Below are positions 56,548-64,000 of a stretch of DNA of 64,000 bases, piece after piece. The position numbers were made by a program, and so were the translations under genes. The stretch comes from Enterobacter pseudoroggenkampii (GTDB taxonomy: Bacteria; Pseudomonadota; Gammaproteobacteria; Enterobacterales; Enterobacteriaceae). The stretch lies in contig NZ_JAPMLV010000003.1 in the NCBI RefSeq assembly GCF_026420145.1, forward strand, positions 186,001 to 250,000. Direction: 5' to 3'. Below the pieces are notes generated by a model. It ran no database searches, had not been told where the DNA came from, and saw only the letters and a program-made list of their open reading frames with translations. How positions within the stretch are numbered: the first letter of the stretch is position 1; the number at the start of each line of letters is the position of its first letter.

Positions 56548-57210
56548 TTACTGAATTGGGCTTAACGTAATCTCAACGCGGCGGTTCTGCGCTTTGCCTT
56601 CCGCCGTGCTGTTGCTGGCGATAGGGTTGGCAGGGCCCATGCCGCTGGTGCGGATGCGGTTCGCTTCAACGCCCTGGGTAATCAGCGAGCTGGCCACGGC
56701 GTCGGCGCGCTGCTGGGACAGACGCATGTTCAGATCCTGGCTGCCGGTGCTGTCGGTGTAGCCCATCACGTTTACAGCGGTCTTGTTGTACTCTTTCAGC
56801 ACCATCGCCACGCCGGTCAGGGTATTCGCACCAGCCGGTTTCAGCGTTGCGCTGCTGCTGTCGAAGGTCACGTTGTTCGGCATGTTCAGGATGATGTTAT
56901 CGCCGCTGCGCGTCACGCTCACGCCGGTTCCCTTCATTTTGTCGCGCAGCTTCGCTTCCTGCACGTCCATGTAATAGCCTACGCCGCCGCCAAGCGCTGC
57001 GCCTGCCGCTGCGCCAATCAGCGCGCCTTTGCCGCGGTCTTTCTTGGAGGAGGAGAGCGCCCCAACGCCTGCGCCGACCAGCGAGCCGATACCCGCGCCA
57101 ATGCCGGATTTACCCGCTTCGCGTTCACCGGTGTAAGGGTTGGTTGTGCAGCCAGAAACAGCCAGGGCACCGCTCACCAGAGCGGCAATAACGAGTACGC
57201 GTTTTTTCAT
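56548..57210 (-). CDS. yiaD: YiaD, OmpA-family outer membrane lipoprotein
   Basis: This 220-aa lipoprotein has lipobox VSGC (Cys21, then Thr-Thr), a glycine-zipper region (about 35-85; GAGIGSLVGAGVGAL, GAAAGAALGGGVGY) and a C-terminal OmpA-like peptidoglycan-binding domain (GYTDSTGSQDLNMRLSQQRA, with the conserved Asp and Arg). E. coli YiaD has about the same size and suppresses bamD defects. It is divergent from bisC across 164 bp. Confidence 0.95.
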   Translation of the reverse strand: MKKRVLVIAALVSGALAVSGCTTNPYTGEREAGKSGIGAGIGSLVGAGVGALSSSKKDRGKGALIGAAAGAALGGGVGYYMDVQEAKLRDKMKGTGVSVTRSGDNIILNMPNNVTFDSSSATLKPAGANTLTGVAMVLKEYNKTAVNVMGYTDSTGSQDLNMRLSQQRADAVASSLITQGVEANRIRTSGMGPANPIASNSTAEGKAQNRRVEITLSPIQ

Positions 57211-57374
57211 CTTCTTTCCTTAATCCTTTTTATTCTTTGCCACGGCGAGCGTGGCAGTTGATTATGACGTCCAGATACGGAGAAAATTCCGGGTATAACT
57301 CTGAAATTTGTGACAAACCATAAACTGCCTCAGCAAGAAGGCCGTAAAACCTGCACGCAACCAGGAGCGCACGC

Positions 57375-59702
57375 TTGAGCACCTCAACGAAAACCATTCT
57401 GACCGCCGCCCACTGGGGACCGATGCTGGTCGAAACCGATGGCGAAAATGTTCTGTCGTCTCGCGGAGCATTGCCAACACAACATCCCAACTCTTTACAG
57501 ACCGTCGTTCGCGATCAGGTGCATAGCAAAACGCGCGTGCGCTGGCCGATGGTGCGTAAAGGTTTTCTGGCCTCGCCGGACAAGCCGCAGGGTATTCGCG
57601 GGCAGGATGAGTTTGTTCGCGTGAGCTGGGATGACGCGCTGGCGCTGATCCACACCCAGCACAAGCGCATTCGCGACAGTTACGGTCCGTCGTCGATTTT
57701 CGCCGGCTCCTACGGCTGGCGCTCTAACGGGGTGCTGCATAAGGCGTCGACGCTGCTGCAGCGCTATATGAGCCTGGCGGGAGGCTATACCGGTCATCTG
57801 GGGGATTACTCCACCGGTGCGGCGCAGGCGATCATGCCGTACGTCGCGGGCGGGAACGAAGTGTATCAGCAGCAGACCAGCTGGCCGCTGGTGCTGGCGC
57901 ATACCGATGTGGTGGTGCTGTGGAGCGCTAACCCTCTTAACACGTTGAAAATTGCCTGGAATGCCAGCGACGAGCAGGGCATTGGCTATTTCGACGCGCT
58001 GCGCAAAAGCGGCAAGCGCATCATCTGCATTGACCCGATGCGTTCTGAAACCCTGGATTTCTTCGGCGACCGCGCCGAGTGGGTTGCCCCGCATATGGGC
58101 ACCGACGTGGCAATGATGCTGGGTATCGCTCATACGCTGGTGGAAAACGGCTGGCACGATGTCGAATTCCTGTCGCGCTATACCACCGGCTTCGATAAGT
58201 TCGCCGACTACCTGACGGGCCAGTCCGATGGGGTGGCGAAAACGGCAGCGTGGGCAGCAGAGATTTGCGGTGTTCCTGCGGAAAAACTCCGCGAACTGGC
58301 GGTGTTATTCCATAAAAATGCCACGATGTTAATGTCCGGCTGGGGGATGCAGCGTCAGCAGTTTGGCGAGCAGAAACACTGGATGCTGGTGACCCTTGCC
58401 GCGATGCTTGGGCAGATCGGTACGCCGGGCGGCGGTTTTGGTCTCTCCTATCATTTTGCCAATGGCGGCAACCCCACGCGTAAAGCGGCGGTGCTGGCGT
58501 CTTTGCAGGGCTCGGTGCAGGGCGGCGTGGATGCGGTGGATAAAATTCCGGTGGCGCGTATTGTTGAAGCCCTGGAAAATCCGGGCGGGTTCTATCAGCA
58601 CAATGGTCTGGACCGCCACTTCCCGGATATTAAATTTGTCTGGTGGGCGGGCGGGTCAAACTTCACGCACCATCAGGATACCAATCGCCTGATCCGCGCC
58701 TGGCAGAAGCCGGAGCTGGTGGTGATTTCAGAGTGCTTCTGGACCGCCTCGGCGAAACACGCCGATATCGTCCTCCCGGCGACCACCTCGTTTGAGCGTA
58801 ACGATCTCACCATGACCGGCGACTACAGCAATCAGCATATGGTCCCGATGAAGCGCGTTGTCGCCCCGCGTGATGAAGCGCGTGACGATTTTGACGTGTT
58901 TGCTGAACTGAGCGAACTGTGGGAAACGGGCGGTCGCACGCGTTTTACTGAAGGGAAAAGCGATCTGCAATGGCTGGAGACGTTCTACCAGATTGCCGGG
59001 CAGCGCGGCGCGGCGCAGGGCGTGACGCTTCCGCCATTTGCTGAGTTCTGGGAGGCGAACCAGATTATTGAAATGCCGGAGAGCGAACAGAACGCGCAGT
59101 TTGTTCGTTTCGCTGATTTTCGACGCGATCCGGAGAACCATCCGCTGAAAACCGAGAGCGGAAAGATTGTGATCTACAGCGAGCGCATCGCCAGCTTTGG
59201 CTATGCTGACTGCCCGCCGCATCCTACGTGGCTCGAGCCGGACGAATGGCACGGCAACGCCCGGCCGGATCAGCTGCAGGTGTTGTCTGCCCATCCTGCG
59301 CACCGTCTGCACAGTCAGCTTAACTATACCTCCCTGCGCGAGCAGTATGCGGTCGCCGGGCGAGAGCCGATCACGCTGAATACCCTCGACGCGAAAGCGC
59401 GCGGGATTGCGGACGGCGACGTGGTGCGCGTCTGGAACTCGCGTGGACAGGTGCTGGCAGGGGCGGTGGTGAGCGACGGGATTAAGCCGGGCGTGATCTG
59501 CATTCATCAGGGCGCATGGCCTGACCTTGAGCTCGCCGAAGGCGGTATCTGCAAAAACGGGGCGGTTAACGTGCTGACCAAAGATCTCCCCAGCTCGAAG
59601 CTGGGGAATGGCTGCGCAGGAAACACTGCGCTGGCCTGGGTCGAGAAATATACGGGTCCCGAGCTTACCTTAACGGCGTTTGATCCGCCTGCCAGCTCAT
59701 GA
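57375..59702 (+). CDS. bisC: Biotin sulfoxide reductase BisC (TTG start)
   Basis: This 775-aa molybdopterin (bis-MGD) enzyme of the DMSO-reductase family reduces biotin sulfoxide and methionine sulfoxide in the cytoplasm, since there is no Tat signal. The Mo-ligating serine lies in [14 protein letters not shown], and cofactor-binding blocks include [26 protein letters not shown] and [12 protein letters not shown]. The start is read as TTG at 57375, with AGGAG 7 nt upstream and the conserved [16 protein letters not shown] following; the next ATG (57423) would cut this conserved N-terminus. E. coli BisC has 777 aa. Confidence 0.95.
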   Translation: MSTSTKTILTAAHWGPMLVETDGENVLSSRGALPTQHPNSLQTVVRDQVHSKTRVRWPMVRKGFLASPDKPQGIRGQDEFVRVSWDDALALIHTQHKRIRDSYGPSSIFAGSYGWRSNGVLHKASTLLQRYMSLAGGYTGHLGDYSTGAAQAIMPYVAGGNEVYQQQTSWPLVLAHTDVVVLWSANPLNTLKIAWNASDEQGIGYFDALRKSGKRIICIDPMRSETLDFFGDRAEWVAPHMGTDVAMMLGIAHTLVENGWHDVEFLSRYTTGFDKFADYLTGQSDGVAKTAAWAAEICGVPAEKLRELAVLFHKNATMLMSGWGMQRQQFGEQKHWMLVTLAAMLGQIGTPGGGFGLSYHFANGGNPTRKAAVLASLQGSVQGGVDAVDKIPVARIVEALENPGGFYQHNGLDRHFPDIKFVWWAGGSNFTHHQDTNRLIRAWQKPELVVISECFWTASAKHADIVLPATTSFERNDLTMTGDYSNQHMVPMKRVVAPRDEARDDFDVFAELSELWETGGRTRFTEGKSDLQWLETFYQIAGQRGAAQGVTLPPFAEFWEANQIIEMPESEQNAQFVRFADFRRDPENHPLKTESGKIVIYSERIASFGYADCPPHPTWLEPDEWHGNARPDQLQVLSAHPAHRLHSQLNYTSLREQYAVAGREPITLNTLDAKARGIADGDVVRVWNSRGQVLAGAVVSDGIKPGVICIHQGAWPDLELAEGGICKNGAVNVLTKDLPSSKLGNGCAGNTALAWVEKYTGPELTLTAFDPPASS

Positions 59703-60111
59703 TCCACGTCGGGTGCTGGGTGTCATCCTGCCAGGCGCTGTCTTCTATGCGAAAGCCCTGCGCATGGTAGAAGTTCACTGCCCGGACATTTTTCTGATAC
59801 ACCTCCAGGGTTAAGTGCGGAAAGCGCTGTTGAACATGGTTCAGCAGCGCGCGCCCGATCCCTTTCCCGATGCATGACGGCGCCACAAACAGGGCGCCGA
59901 CAAACTGAGACTGCATCACGCTGATAAATCCGCAAGTTTCGCCGTCCTGCTCCCAGACCCAGGTTTCAGCGGACGGCAGGTAAACATCCCGCACCATGGC
60001 CTCATTCTCTTTCCAGTAATTCGGCGCGATAAACGGATGCGCTTCTGTGGTGCTTTCAAGCCACAGGCTCAGAAGCGGCGCGGTATTTTCACTTTGCCAT
60101 TTGCGGATCAT
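59665..60111 (-). CDS. yiaC: YiaC, GNAT N-acetyltransferase
   Basis: This 148-aa GNAT protein matches E. coli YiaC, reported as a protein-lysine acetyltransferase. The acetyl-CoA loop is [14 protein letters not shown] (about 80-93), and [17 protein letters not shown] marks the C-terminal motif [10 protein letters not shown] at 60111 matches the family start. It overlaps the end of tag by 23 nt and the 3' end of bisC by 38 nt (convergent). Confidence 0.92.
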   Translation of the reverse strand: MIRKWQSENTAPLLSLWLESTTEAHPFIAPNYWKENEAMVRDVYLPSAETWVWEQDGETCGFISVMQSQFVGALFVAPSCIGKGIGRALLNHVQQRFPHLTLEVYQKNVRAVNFYHAQGFRIEDSAWQDDTQHPTWIMSWQADQTPLR

Positions 60112-60670
60112 GATGGCCTCCCGGATGACAGAAGCAGCCGGTAACGTGGTCGTTGACCAGGCCACAGGCCTGCATAAAGGCGTAGCAGATGGTGGAGCCG
60201 ACAAACTTAAAGCCGCGTTTTTTCAGGGCCTTCGAGAGCGCATCCGAGGCTGGGGTGGAGGCCGGGATGTCCGCGAGTGTGGCGGCCTGCGTGACTTGCG
60301 GAGTGTTGTTCACAAACGTCCAGACAAAATCTGAAAATGATTCGCCGTTTTGCTCCATCGCCAGATACGCCCGTGCGTTACCGATGATGGCCTGGATCTT
60401 ACCGCGATGGCGGATGATGCCGGCATCCTGCACCAGTCGTTCCACGTCCTCATCGGTCATCGCGGCGACGGCGACGGGATCGAACTGATGGAAGGCGTTG
60501 CGGTAATTTTCGCGTTTCTTCAGTACCGTAATCCATGACAACCCCGCCTGCTGGCCCTCAAGGCAGATCATCTCAAAGAGCTTTTTACCATCCGTTTCCG
60601 GCACGCCCCATTCCCGATCGTGATAGTCGATATAAAGCTGATCCTGGCTTACCCAACCGCAACGTTCCAT
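60089..60670 (-). CDS. tag: DNA-3-methyladenine glycosylase I
   Basis: This 193-aa helix-hairpin-helix-related repair enzyme excises 3-methyladenine from DNA. Zn-binding residues are present: Cys4 in ERCGW, His17 in YHDREWG, and the C-terminal His and Cys in HVTGCFCH. Active-site regions are EGQQAGLSWITVLKKRENYR and GFKFVGSTICYAFMQA. It is translationally coupled to yiaC by overlap, as in E. coli. Confidence 0.97.
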   Translation of the reverse strand: MERCGWVSQDQLYIDYHDREWGVPETDGKKLFEMICLEGQQAGLSWITVLKKRENYRNAFHQFDPVAVAAMTDEDVERLVQDAGIIRHRGKIQAIIGNARAYLAMEQNGESFSDFVWTFVNNTPQVTQAATLADIPASTPASDALSKALKKRGFKFVGSTICYAFMQACGLVNDHVTGCFCHPGGHHDPQMAK

Positions 60671-60820
60671 CCGTCATCTCCCTTATTGATACTGATTTTG
60701 CAAAAAATTCGTTCTGACCGGCTTGACGTGTTTACTATAAAGACAATAGTTAATACAGGGCTATAAGCTCTTCCTGAATAACGACAAATATCGCCGAATT
60801 CGGCTCTCTCTGGGGTCGCG

Positions 60821-61522
60821 TTGATGATGATAAAAAAAATCAGTGGTCGCCATGCTGTGTCTGGCCTGGTGGGAATTTCAGCCTGCCTATTTTTTTGTAA
60901 TACAGCGTCTGCCTGGCAACAGGAATATATCGTTTCAGACGCCCAAAATAATATGGCGGAACGCTATACATGGGACGCGGATCACCAACCGCGCTATGAG
61001 GATATTCTCGCTGAGCGTATTCAGTCTTCGCAAAACGCCCCGGGTCTTGCCCTGAATATACCGTCTGGCAGTACGGCAGAGGGGGCGATGAGCGTGGGCT
61101 GGAATTTTCCCGTTTCAGCGCGCATCACCACTGGCCCGGTGGTGGCGTGGCGTTATGACGGCACGGCTCCCATGATGATCAACGAGTTTGGGGATAGCGC
61201 GTCGACACAGTCAGTCACGGACCCGCTCTGGCATGCCAGCATCAGCACGCTGGGGTGGCGCGTGAATACCCAGTACGGCGATCTCCGGCCCTGGGCGCAG
61301 ATCAGCTATAACCAGCAGTTTGGTGAAAATCAGTGGAAATCGCAGTTTGGTATGCCACAAACGCCCGCCCCTGCTCAAAACGGTAGCTGGATGGATGTCA
61401 CCGTAGGAACGGATATTCCCTTTAATACCCACATGGCGGCCTATGCATCGCTGGCTCAGGGGGAGCATACCACTACCGGTGAGGAGTTTTTATACACCCT
61501 CGGCGTCAGCGCGAATTTCTAG
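60821..61522 (+). CDS. yhjY: YhjY, autotransporter-type beta-barrel outer membrane protein
   Basis: This 233-aa protein has a signal peptide (about 1-31, ending NTASA before WQQEY). The mature part has alternating beta-strand pattern and ends LGVSANF, with a C-terminal Phe. E. coli YhjY (232 aa) is annotated as an autotransporter beta-domain protein without a passenger. The conserved WHASISTLGWRVNTQYGDLRPWAQISYNQQFG region is present (about 137-170). The function is unknown. Confidence 0.9.
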   Translation: MMMIKKISGRHAVSGLVGISACLFFCNTASAWQQEYIVSDAQNNMAERYTWDADHQPRYEDILAERIQSSQNAPGLALNIPSGSTAEGAMSVGWNFPVSARITTGPVVAWRYDGTAPMMINEFGDSASTQSVTDPLWHASISTLGWRVNTQYGDLRPWAQISYNQQFGENQWKSQFGMPQTPAPAQNGSWMDVTVGTDIPFNTHMAAYASLAQGEHTTTGEEFLYTLGVSANF

Positions 61523-61625
61523 AGTTGTTACTTTTTTAAACGTTACGATAACATCTCGAATACAACAACCACAGGGTTTACAGCGATAGCAGGTACTAAC
61601 ACGCTATCGCTTTATTCCCGTGCCA

Positions 61626-61677
61626 GGTCATTCATTCCCGATTCCAGGCATTTCATTCCGTTCCGCCTGCATTTCAT
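61626..61677 (+). promoter_or_regulatory. Three phased YpdB-type repeats in the yhjX promoter
   Basis: GGTCATTCAT (61626-61635), GGCATTTCAT (61647-61656) and TGCATTTCAT (61668-61677) are each separated by exactly 11 nt (21-bp period). The known E. coli YpdB target at yhjX is GGCATTTCAT-N11-GGCATTTCAT. The last two repeats match it almost exactly; the first is an extra, weaker unit. The arrangement marks yhjX as a pyruvate-responsive YpdA/YpdB target. Confidence 0.85.
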
Positions 61678-61760
61678 GCCGTTTTACCCCAGGCATATTA
61701 AGGTTTTGTTTATCGTTGTCCTCAGCGAACTTCCTTAATTTCTCTTGCAGGACAACTGCC

Positions 61761-62963
61761 ATGAACACATCAACTTATAACCGCACGCGCTGGCTCACGC
61801 TCTTTGGTACCATCGTCACTCAGTTTGCGCTGGGGTCGGTCTATACCTGGAGCCTGTTTAACAGCGCGCTTTCCGACAAACTCGGCGCCCCGGTCAGTCA
61901 GGTCGCGTTCTCCTTTGGTTTGCTGAGTCTGGGTCTGGCGATTTCATCCTCCGTCGCGGGCAAGTTGCAGGAGCGTTTTGGCGTGAAGCGCGTGACCATG
62001 GCGTCCGGCATCCTGCTGGGGCTGGGCTTTTTCCTGACCGCGCATTCCAGCAACCTGATGATGTTGTGGCTAAGCGCTGGCGTGCTGGTGGGGCTGGCGG
62101 ACGGTGCGGGGTATCTGCTGACGCTGTCAAACTGCGTGAAGTGGTTCCCGGAACGTAAAGGCTTAATCTCGGCGTTTGCCATTGGTTCTTACGGTTTGGG
62201 CAGCCTCGGGTTCAAATTTATCGACGCCCATCTGCTGGCGTCCGTCGGTCTCGAAAAAACCTTCATGATCTGGGGCGCTATCGTGCTGGTGATGATCCTG
62301 TTCGGCGCCACGCTGATGAAAGATGCGCCGCAGCAGGAAGTGAAATCTGTAAACGGCGTGGTGGAGAACGACTTCACCCTCGCGCAGTCCATGCGTAAGC
62401 CACAGTACTGGATGCTGGCGGTGATGTTCCTGACGGCCTGCATGAGCGGTCTGTATGTCATCGGCGTGGCGAAAGATATCGCGCAGGGGATGGTGAAACT
62501 GGATGCAGCCACGGCGGCCAACGCGGTGACCGTGATTTCCATTGCTAACCTCTCGGGTCGTCTCGTCCTCGGTATTCTGTCTGACAAAATTGCCCGCATC
62601 CGCGTGATTACGATTGGGCAGGTGGTTTCGCTGGTCGGTATGGCGGCGCTGCTGTTCGCTCCGCTGAATGAAGCCACCTTCTTCGCGGCGATTGCCTGCG
62701 TGGCCTTTAACTTCGGCGGCACCATTACCGTCTTCCCGTCACTGGTGAGCGAGTTCTTTGGCCTGAACAATCTGGCGAAAAACTACGGCGTTATCTATCT
62801 GGGCTTCGGGATCGGCAGTATCTGCGGCTCGCTGATTGCCTCCCTGTTCGGCGGGTTCTACGTGACCTTCTGCGTGATATTTGCCTTGCTGATTATCTCC
62901 CTGGCGCTCTCGACCACGATTCGTCAGCCGCAGCGCGAAGTGTTCAAAGAGGTGCATGCTTAA
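61761..62963 (+). CDS. yhjX: YhjX, MFS transporter of the pyruvate-sensing network
   Basis: This 400-aa 12-helix major facilitator is of the oxalate:formate-antiporter-like family. Typical motifs are FALGSVYTWSLFNSAL near TM1 and GKLQERFGVKRV in the first cytoplasmic loop. E. coli YhjX (402 aa) is the sole strongly induced target of YpdB and is linked to pyruvate. ATG 61761 follows GCAGGACAACTGCC; the open frame upstream to 61620 translates the regulatory repeats. A perfect terminator follows. Confidence 0.94.
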   Translation: MNTSTYNRTRWLTLFGTIVTQFALGSVYTWSLFNSALSDKLGAPVSQVAFSFGLLSLGLAISSSVAGKLQERFGVKRVTMASGILLGLGFFLTAHSSNLMMLWLSAGVLVGLADGAGYLLTLSNCVKWFPERKGLISAFAIGSYGLGSLGFKFIDAHLLASVGLEKTFMIWGAIVLVMILFGATLMKDAPQQEVKSVNGVVENDFTLAQSMRKPQYWMLAVMFLTACMSGLYVIGVAKDIAQGMVKLDAATAANAVTVISIANLSGRLVLGILSDKIARIRVITIGQVVSLVGMAALLFAPLNEATFFAAIACVAFNFGGTITVFPSLVSEFFGLNNLAKNYGVIYLGFGIGSICGSLIASLFGGFYVTFCVIFALLIISLALSTTIRQPQREVFKEVHA

Positions 62964-62971
62964 TGACGATG

Positions 62972-62999
62972 AAAAAGGCCGGTTATCCGGCCTTTTTCT
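62972..62999 (+). terminator. Terminator after yhjX
   Basis: AAAAAGGCCGG / CCGGCCTTTTT (62972-62982 with 62987-62997) forms a perfect 11-bp stem around TTAT, followed by CTT. Confidence 0.93.
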
Positions 63000-63217
63000 T
63001 GTGTAAAAACTGATGATCTGGCTAAACCGTCTCGTTCTTAATTTTTTGTAAATATCTGTACCGATCACACACTCTGCTGCCACTTTTTCTTTTCCCTGTG
63101 GTCTACTTACCACGCGGGTAGACGTTTCCGATAACGACTTCTTAAGCGATTCTTTAACCTATTCATTTTTAAAACAAAAATGATCGGTGATTTCGTCCCT
63201 TTTTCCGGGTAGTTTGC

Positions 63218-64000
63218 ATGAAATACATTAAATCGATGGCACAACAAAAGCTCTGCTTTTTGCTGGCGTTGTACATCGGCCTGTTTATGAATGGCGCAGT
63301 TTTCATCCGTCGGTTTGACGGTTACGCGCATGATTTTACCGTCTGGAAAGGAATTGCAGCGGTTGTCGAATTGGTCGCTGCTGTACTGGTCACCTTCTTT
63401 TTATTCCGTATTCTTACCCTGTTTGGCCGTCGCGTGTGGCGAGTGCTGGCTACGTTTATCGTGCTGTGCTCGGCGGGTGCCAGCTATTACATGACCTTTA
63501 TGAACGTGGTGATTGGCTACGGCATTATTGCCTCAGTGATGACCACGGATATCGACCTCTCTAAAGAGGTTGTAGGGCTGCACTTTATTCTCTGGCTGGT
63601 AGCCGTCAGTGCCTTACCGCTGCTGCTCATCTGGAGCAACCGTTGCCGGTACACGCTAGTGCACCAGATTCGCACGCCAGGCAAACGTTTCAGAAGCGTC
63701 GCGATAGTCCTGCTGGCCGGTTTGATGGTCTGGGGACCAATTCGTCTGCTGGAAGTGAAGCAAAAGCATGATGAGCGTACCTCAGGCGTGGATATGCCAA
63801 GCTACGGCGGTGTAGTGGCGAACTCGTATTTACCGTCTAACTGGATTTCCGCGCTGGGGCTGTATGCGTGGGCGCAGGTGGATGAATCCTCTGGTAACAA
63901 ATCGCTGATGAACCCGGTGAAGAAGTTTACCTACGTCGCACCAAAAGATATCGACGATACCTATGTCGTCTTTATTATCGGAGAAACCACGCGCTGGGAT
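63218..64000 (+). CDS. eptB: Kdo(2)-lipid A phosphoethanolamine 7''-transferase EptB, N-terminal part
   Basis: These first 261 codons of the inner-membrane enzyme, which adds phosphoethanolamine to the outer Kdo of LPS, are cut by the window end. The visible part holds the membrane segments (about 10-30, 45-70, 75-100, 120-145, 160-175) and the beginning of the periplasmic sulfatase-like domain. That includes the YVVFIIGETTRWD block, whose Thr (second Thr in ETTR) is the phosphoenzyme residue. In E. coli eptB is under sigma-E and MgrR sRNA control; I cannot verify either site here. The length and the 3' end are not visible. Confidence 0.95.
   Translation, partial: MKYIKSMAQQKLCFLLALYIGLFMNGAVFIRRFDGYAHDFTVWKGIAAVVELVAAVLVTFFLFRILTLFGRRVWRVLATFIVLCSAGASYYMTFMNVVIGYGIIASVMTTDIDLSKEVVGLHFILWLVAVSALPLLLIWSNRCRYTLVHQIRTPGKRFRSVAIVLLAGLMVWGPIRLLEVKQKHDERTSGVDMPSYGGVVANSYLPSNWISALGLYAWAQVDESSGNKSLMNPVKKFTYVAPKDIDDTYVVFIIGETTRWD

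Overview
The window is chromosomal DNA from a member of the Enterobacteriaceae, most like Enterobacter or a close relative. Most genes are collinear with the E. coli K-12 stretch mtlA-yibI-yibH-yibF-selAB-aldB-yia/sgb-avtA-malS-bax-xyl-glyQS-cspA-ghrB-yiaD-bisC-tag-yhjYX-eptB. The accessory blocks follow Klebsiella/Enterobacter gene content instead. No tRNA, rRNA, IS transposase or CRISPR array was seen. Both ends cut through genes: mtlA on the left and eptB on the right. Gene identities rest on remembered similarity to E. coli and Klebsiella proteins and on visible motifs; no search was run.

Left part (1-10.4 kb): the 5' part of mtlA, with five CRP-like sites in its long upstream region; yibI-yibH; the GST-like gene yibF; selA-selB (selenocysteine synthase and elongation factor, overlapping by 4 nt); aldB; and the divergent pair yiaU/yiaT. 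Middle-left (10.4-23.5 kb): an inserted sugar block (GH127 beta-L-arabinofuranosidase, GPH transporter, AraC regulator), then the L-ascorbate/2,3-diketogulonate operon. That operon has the Klebsiella-type order yiaK-yiaL-X1-X2-lyxK-sgbH-sgbU-sgbE, with an MFS carrier replacing the E. coli TRAP genes, and is controlled by the divergent IclR-type gene yiaJ. 23.5-28.6 kb: ysaA (four-cluster ferredoxin), an unusual pair of a TpsB-type outer-membrane transporter and a Gly/Ser/Thr-rich repeat lipoprotein, and avtA. 28.6-41.6 kb: malS, bax, the complete xylose regulon (xylR-xylH-xylG-xylF / xylA-xylB), and an accessory isochorismatase-like/GlxA-like pair. 41.6-51.2 kb: wecH, ysaB, glyQS, a short accessory island (unknown 149-aa protein, Ash-like phage-type sequence with a predicted pseudoknotted RNA, structured non-coding DNA, an ABC-F ATPase), yiaG, yiaF and cspA. 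Right part (51.2-64 kb): a 2-ketogluconate operon (LacI-type regulator, epimerase/isomerase, kinase, MFS carrier, ghrB reductase), yiaD, bisC, tag-yiaC, yhjY, yhjX and the start of eptB.

The common theme is periplasmic and cytoplasmic sugar and sugar-acid use: mannitol, ascorbate/diketogulonate, arabinofuranosides, maltodextrin, xylose and 2-ketogluconate. Each unit has its own local regulator or readable operator: CRP sites at mtlA, MalT boxes at malS, a XylR-like box at xylF, a PtxS-like palindrome at the ketogluconate operon, and three 21-bp-phased YpdB-type repeats at yhjX.

The parts most worth a second look are the TpsB/lipoprotein pair with an upstream RcsAB-like box (23.9-27.1 kb), the interlocked RNA fold overlapping an Ash-like reading frame (46.7-47.0 kb), and a family of at least seven dispersed palindromes, one of them a perfect 23-bp inverted repeat at 28590-28638.
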